Positions 61,922-64,000 of a stretch of DNA of 64,000 nt are shown here, piece after piece (the stretch's first letter is position 1; each line of letters starts with the position of its first letter). A program made the translations under genes and the position numbers. The notes beneath the pieces were generated by a model, which saw only the letters and a program-made list of their open reading frames with translations, was not told where the DNA came from and did no database searches. Source of the DNA: Paracoccus sediminilitoris (GTDB lineage Bacteria > Pseudomonadota > Alphaproteobacteria > Rhodobacterales > Rhodobacteraceae); the NCBI RefSeq assembly GCF_003259195.1, contig NZ_QJPK01000001.1:1-64000 (forward strand), read 5' to 3'.

Positions 61922-63825
61922 GCGCTGTTGGCGTCCGCGATCAGACGGCGGTGGCGGCGCGCCTGCTGCTGGGCGTCGTGAAAGGTGACGATCCCTTTTG
62001 CCTGCATGGCCTGCACCAGCTTCAGGAAGGCCTTGGCCGTGGCGGCTGTGTCGCCCATCGCCGTATGACGATCGTGCGGCGGGATCGTGATGCCAAGCCG
62101 TGCCGTCAGCGCGTCAAGGCTGTGATCCTCGGACTGACCCCAGACCATGGCCGACAGCAACACGGTATCCAGAACCCGATTGTCGAAATGCGCCCCCGTC
62201 TGACGTGCCGCACGACGCAGGAAACCCATGTCGAAGGGCGCATTATGCGCAACCAGCACGTCATCGCCGCAGAAATGGCGGAATGCCGTCAGGGCCGCCG
62301 TCAGGTCGGGGGCCTGGCCCACCATCGCGTCGGTGATCCCGTGAATGGTGGTCGATGATGGGGGAATGGGCCTGCCAGGATTGACCAGCGTCTCGAACCG
62401 TTCGCCGGTCAGACGGCCGCGCGCCAGGCGCAGCCCCGCGATCTGGACGATGGCGTCGCTGTCCGAAAGCCCCGTCGTTTCCGTGTCGAAGACCACGCAG
62501 CTCAGGTCCACCAACCGCCCCGAGGCCGCACCGCGCGACGCCAGCGCAAAATCATAGGTGACGCCGCTGTCCTGCGCGGTCTGGTCCAGGATGGTCAGCG
62601 GCATGATCAGTCGCCCCTGCTCACCGGCAGGATCCGACCAGATGCCGGTGCCGTGGCGAGCCAGGATCTCGTGCCCGGTCAGATCCGGATGGCTGGGATC
62701 GGGGGGGATGGCCAGCCATGCCTCCAGCATGTCCATGGCAAGTGGGTCGCCTGCCCACTGCAGGACAAGGCGCGCCTGCCCGTCATGGTCGGGATGCAGG
62801 TCCAGCTGCGGCGTCAGCCCGCGGTCCAGCAACCGCGCATGCAGCATGGACAGCAGCGCGTTCATCTGCGCCGCATCTGCCTGAAACAGCGCGGGCGGCA
62901 GGTTTTGGGCAAGGGGCAGCCCGGCGGCGATCTCGGTCAGGGTGGCGGTCGATCGGGGCGCATCGCTGGCAAGGATCTGCGACAGGGCGCGGGTGGTGCG
63001 GGCAAGTCCCTGCCCTTCGGACCGGATGGCCTGGGCCAAGGCAGGCGGGATCGGACCGTCCAGTGCGTCCAGCATCGGCACCAGCGTGGCTGCGTGACGG
63101 CGCAGCGCCTCCAGCGTGTCGCGCGGCGCGGGCCGGTCGACATGGCGGTCGCGCAGGATCAGCAGCAGGCCGTCGGGCATGCGGCGCAAGCGGCAGGACA
63201 GCCGCTGGCCCTGCGTCGTCAGGCAGGTCAAATCGGTCGCGGGCGCCCCGGCCCGCAGCCGCATCTGCGCCGCGTCCAGCGCGCCCGTCTGCAGGTGGCC
63301 GGCCAGCGGCCTGTCCAGCGCCAGCCCCGGCAGGAACCCCGCGGCGCTGGCATTGTAAAAGACCACCCGCCCGGCGGCATCGGTCATCACGGCACCGGCC
63401 CCGAAATCGGCCAGGATCGCCTCGAGGCTGGATTTTTCGGATTGCTGTTCGGCGGCGTGATCCGCGATGGCCTGCTGCAGGGCCTGATCGGCACTGGCGC
63501 GGGCCGCCGCCGCATCGCGCGCGGCAGGACCAAGATCACCCAGATGGCGCGCCGTCGCATCTGGAACCGTACCGGTGCGCAAGGCACCCGCCAGGCGTTC
63601 CAATGGGCGCGCCAGATGCAGATCGAACAGCAGCCACAGCCCCGTCACCGCCGCCGTGATGCCGAAACCCGCGATCATCGCCGCCTGGATCAAGGGATCG
63701 GGGTCGGTCGGGTCGCCTGCGCGGGCCAGCACCGCAAGCGCCAGCCCCGCGATGATCAGAAGGCACAGCGCCAGCCCCGCGAACAGCGCCAGAATGCGCA
63801 GCCGCAGTGACAGCGCGCGCATCAT
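61918..63825 (-). CDS. Membrane sensor-like protein fused to a DnaQ-type 3-5 exonuclease
   Basis: A 635-residue chimera. Two membrane helices (about 7-35 and 45-70) and a HAMP-like segment (RPLERLAGAL) precede a PAS-like domain (ILADFGAGAVMTDAAGRVVFYNASAAGFLPG) and a kinase-core-like region without a clear phospho-His or full ATP motifs. The C-terminal roughly 190 residues are a DEDDh exonuclease: CVVFDTETTGLSDSDAI, then HNAPFDMGFL, then DRHTAMGDTAAT. The start overlaps the end of a response regulator gene (ATGA). It is probably a two-component-type protein that gained or kept an exonuclease output; the substrate is unknown. Confidence 0.88.
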   Translation of the reverse strand: MMRALSLRLRILALFAGLALCLLIIAGLALAVLARAGDPTDPDPLIQAAMIAGFGITAAVTGLWLLFDLHLARPLERLAGALRTGTVPDATARHLGDLGPAARDAAAARASADQALQQAIADHAAEQQSEKSSLEAILADFGAGAVMTDAAGRVVFYNASAAGFLPGLALDRPLAGHLQTGALDAAQMRLRAGAPATDLTCLTTQGQRLSCRLRRMPDGLLLILRDRHVDRPAPRDTLEALRRHAATLVPMLDALDGPIPPALAQAIRSEGQGLARTTRALSQILASDAPRSTATLTEIAAGLPLAQNLPPALFQADAAQMNALLSMLHARLLDRGLTPQLDLHPDHDGQARLVLQWAGDPLAMDMLEAWLAIPPDPSHPDLTGHEILARHGTGIWSDPAGEQGRLIMPLTILDQTAQDSGVTYDFALASRGAASGRLVDLSCVVFDTETTGLSDSDAIVQIAGLRLARGRLTGERFETLVNPGRPIPPSSTTIHGITDAMVGQAPDLTAALTAFRHFCGDDVLVAHNAPFDMGFLRRAARQTGAHFDNRVLDTVLLSAMVWGQSEDHSLDALTARLGITIPPHDRHTAMGDTAATAKAFLKLVQAMQAKGIVTFHDAQQQARRHRRLIADANSA

Positions 63826-64000
63826 CGCGCCAGCAGCCGGGCGATCTCGCCGCGCAGCTCGGCCAGCTCGAACGGTTTGGCGATAAAACCGTCGGCCCCT
63901 AGGGCCAGCCCCTTGCGGCGTTCGACCACCGATCCCCGCGCGGTCATCATCAGGACGCGGACGCCCTGCAGGGCCGGATCGGCGCGAATCTCCTGCACGA
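63822..64000 (-). CDS. Response regulator, C-terminal end (runs off the window)
   Basis: The last 58 codons of a receiver domain enter from the window edge. VLMMTARGSVVERRKGLALGADGFIAKPFELAELRGEI contains the conserved switch Thr (MTA) and the Lys of the KPF motif, followed by the last helix and the stop. The stop overlaps the start of the sensor-exonuclease gene by four bases, so the two are an operon. Confidence 0.88.
   Translation of the reverse strand, partial: VQEIRADPALQGVRVLMMTARGSVVERRKGLALGADGFIAKPFELAELRGEIARLLAR

Overview
The window looks like chromosomal DNA of a Paracoccus-like member of the Rhodobacterales (Alphaproteobacteria). This is inferred from high-GC coding with strong third-position GC bias, a nasTS-nasABGHC type nitrate assimilation operon as described in Paracoccus denitrificans, and gene families typical of the order (GTG-started D,D-carboxypeptidase with SPOR domain, sensor-exonuclease fusion, RsmC-SDR pair). 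No rRNA, tRNA, CRISPR array or intact insertion sequence was seen.

Layout. 1-900 holds no convincing gene. 901-13010 is a nearly complete type II secretion system (T2SS) in two divergent operons, gspGHICD (minus) and gspLMEF-lipoprotein-gspJK plus a prepilin peptidase (plus). 13064-16543 (minus) is a Tat-exported multicopper oxidase followed by a SCO1-cytochrome c fusion with a histidine-rich tail. An AT-rich repeat-bearing control region lies upstream, and then a second orphan GspC-like protein at 17256-17843. 18130-20471 is a decayed terminal oxidase cluster. 20789-30824 is the nitrate assimilation operon: NasT and NasS regulators, a leader RNA with two ANTAR-type hairpins, transporter, nitrite reductase, Rieske protein, cyanase, formate/nitrite-type channel and nitrate reductase. 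30886-33065 is a divergent class C beta-lactamase and AmpR-like regulator.

33197-39529 encodes a 2110-residue animal-haem-peroxidase protein with RTX repeats, resembling the MopA manganese-oxidizing peroxidases. A NarL-type two-component pair diverges from it (39963-42126), followed by a convergent GAF histidine kinase. 43742-48861 is a quinol-type haem-copper oxidase cluster with assembly factors. 48989-51559 is decaying DNA (broken MFS transporter, manganese catalase and ferritin-like genes), followed by a RES-Xre toxin-antitoxin pair. 52652-64000 is ordinary housekeeping: hemF, a lipoprotein, an SDR-like protein, rsmC-like, clpS, D,D-carboxypeptidase, ychF, trpA, GNAT, TerB-J protein, a hypothetical, a sensor-like DEDDh exonuclease and the end of a response regulator.

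How it fits together. The most interesting idea is an extracellular metal-oxidation module. It would consist of a Tat-exported multicopper oxidase with its copper/electron partner beside a T2SS that carries extra parts (an LpoA-like lipoprotein and a second GspC domain protein), plus a MopA-like RTX peroxidase with a dedicated two-component system. Each part is visible in the sequence; the functional link is inference. The nas leader is the best-supported regulatory element.
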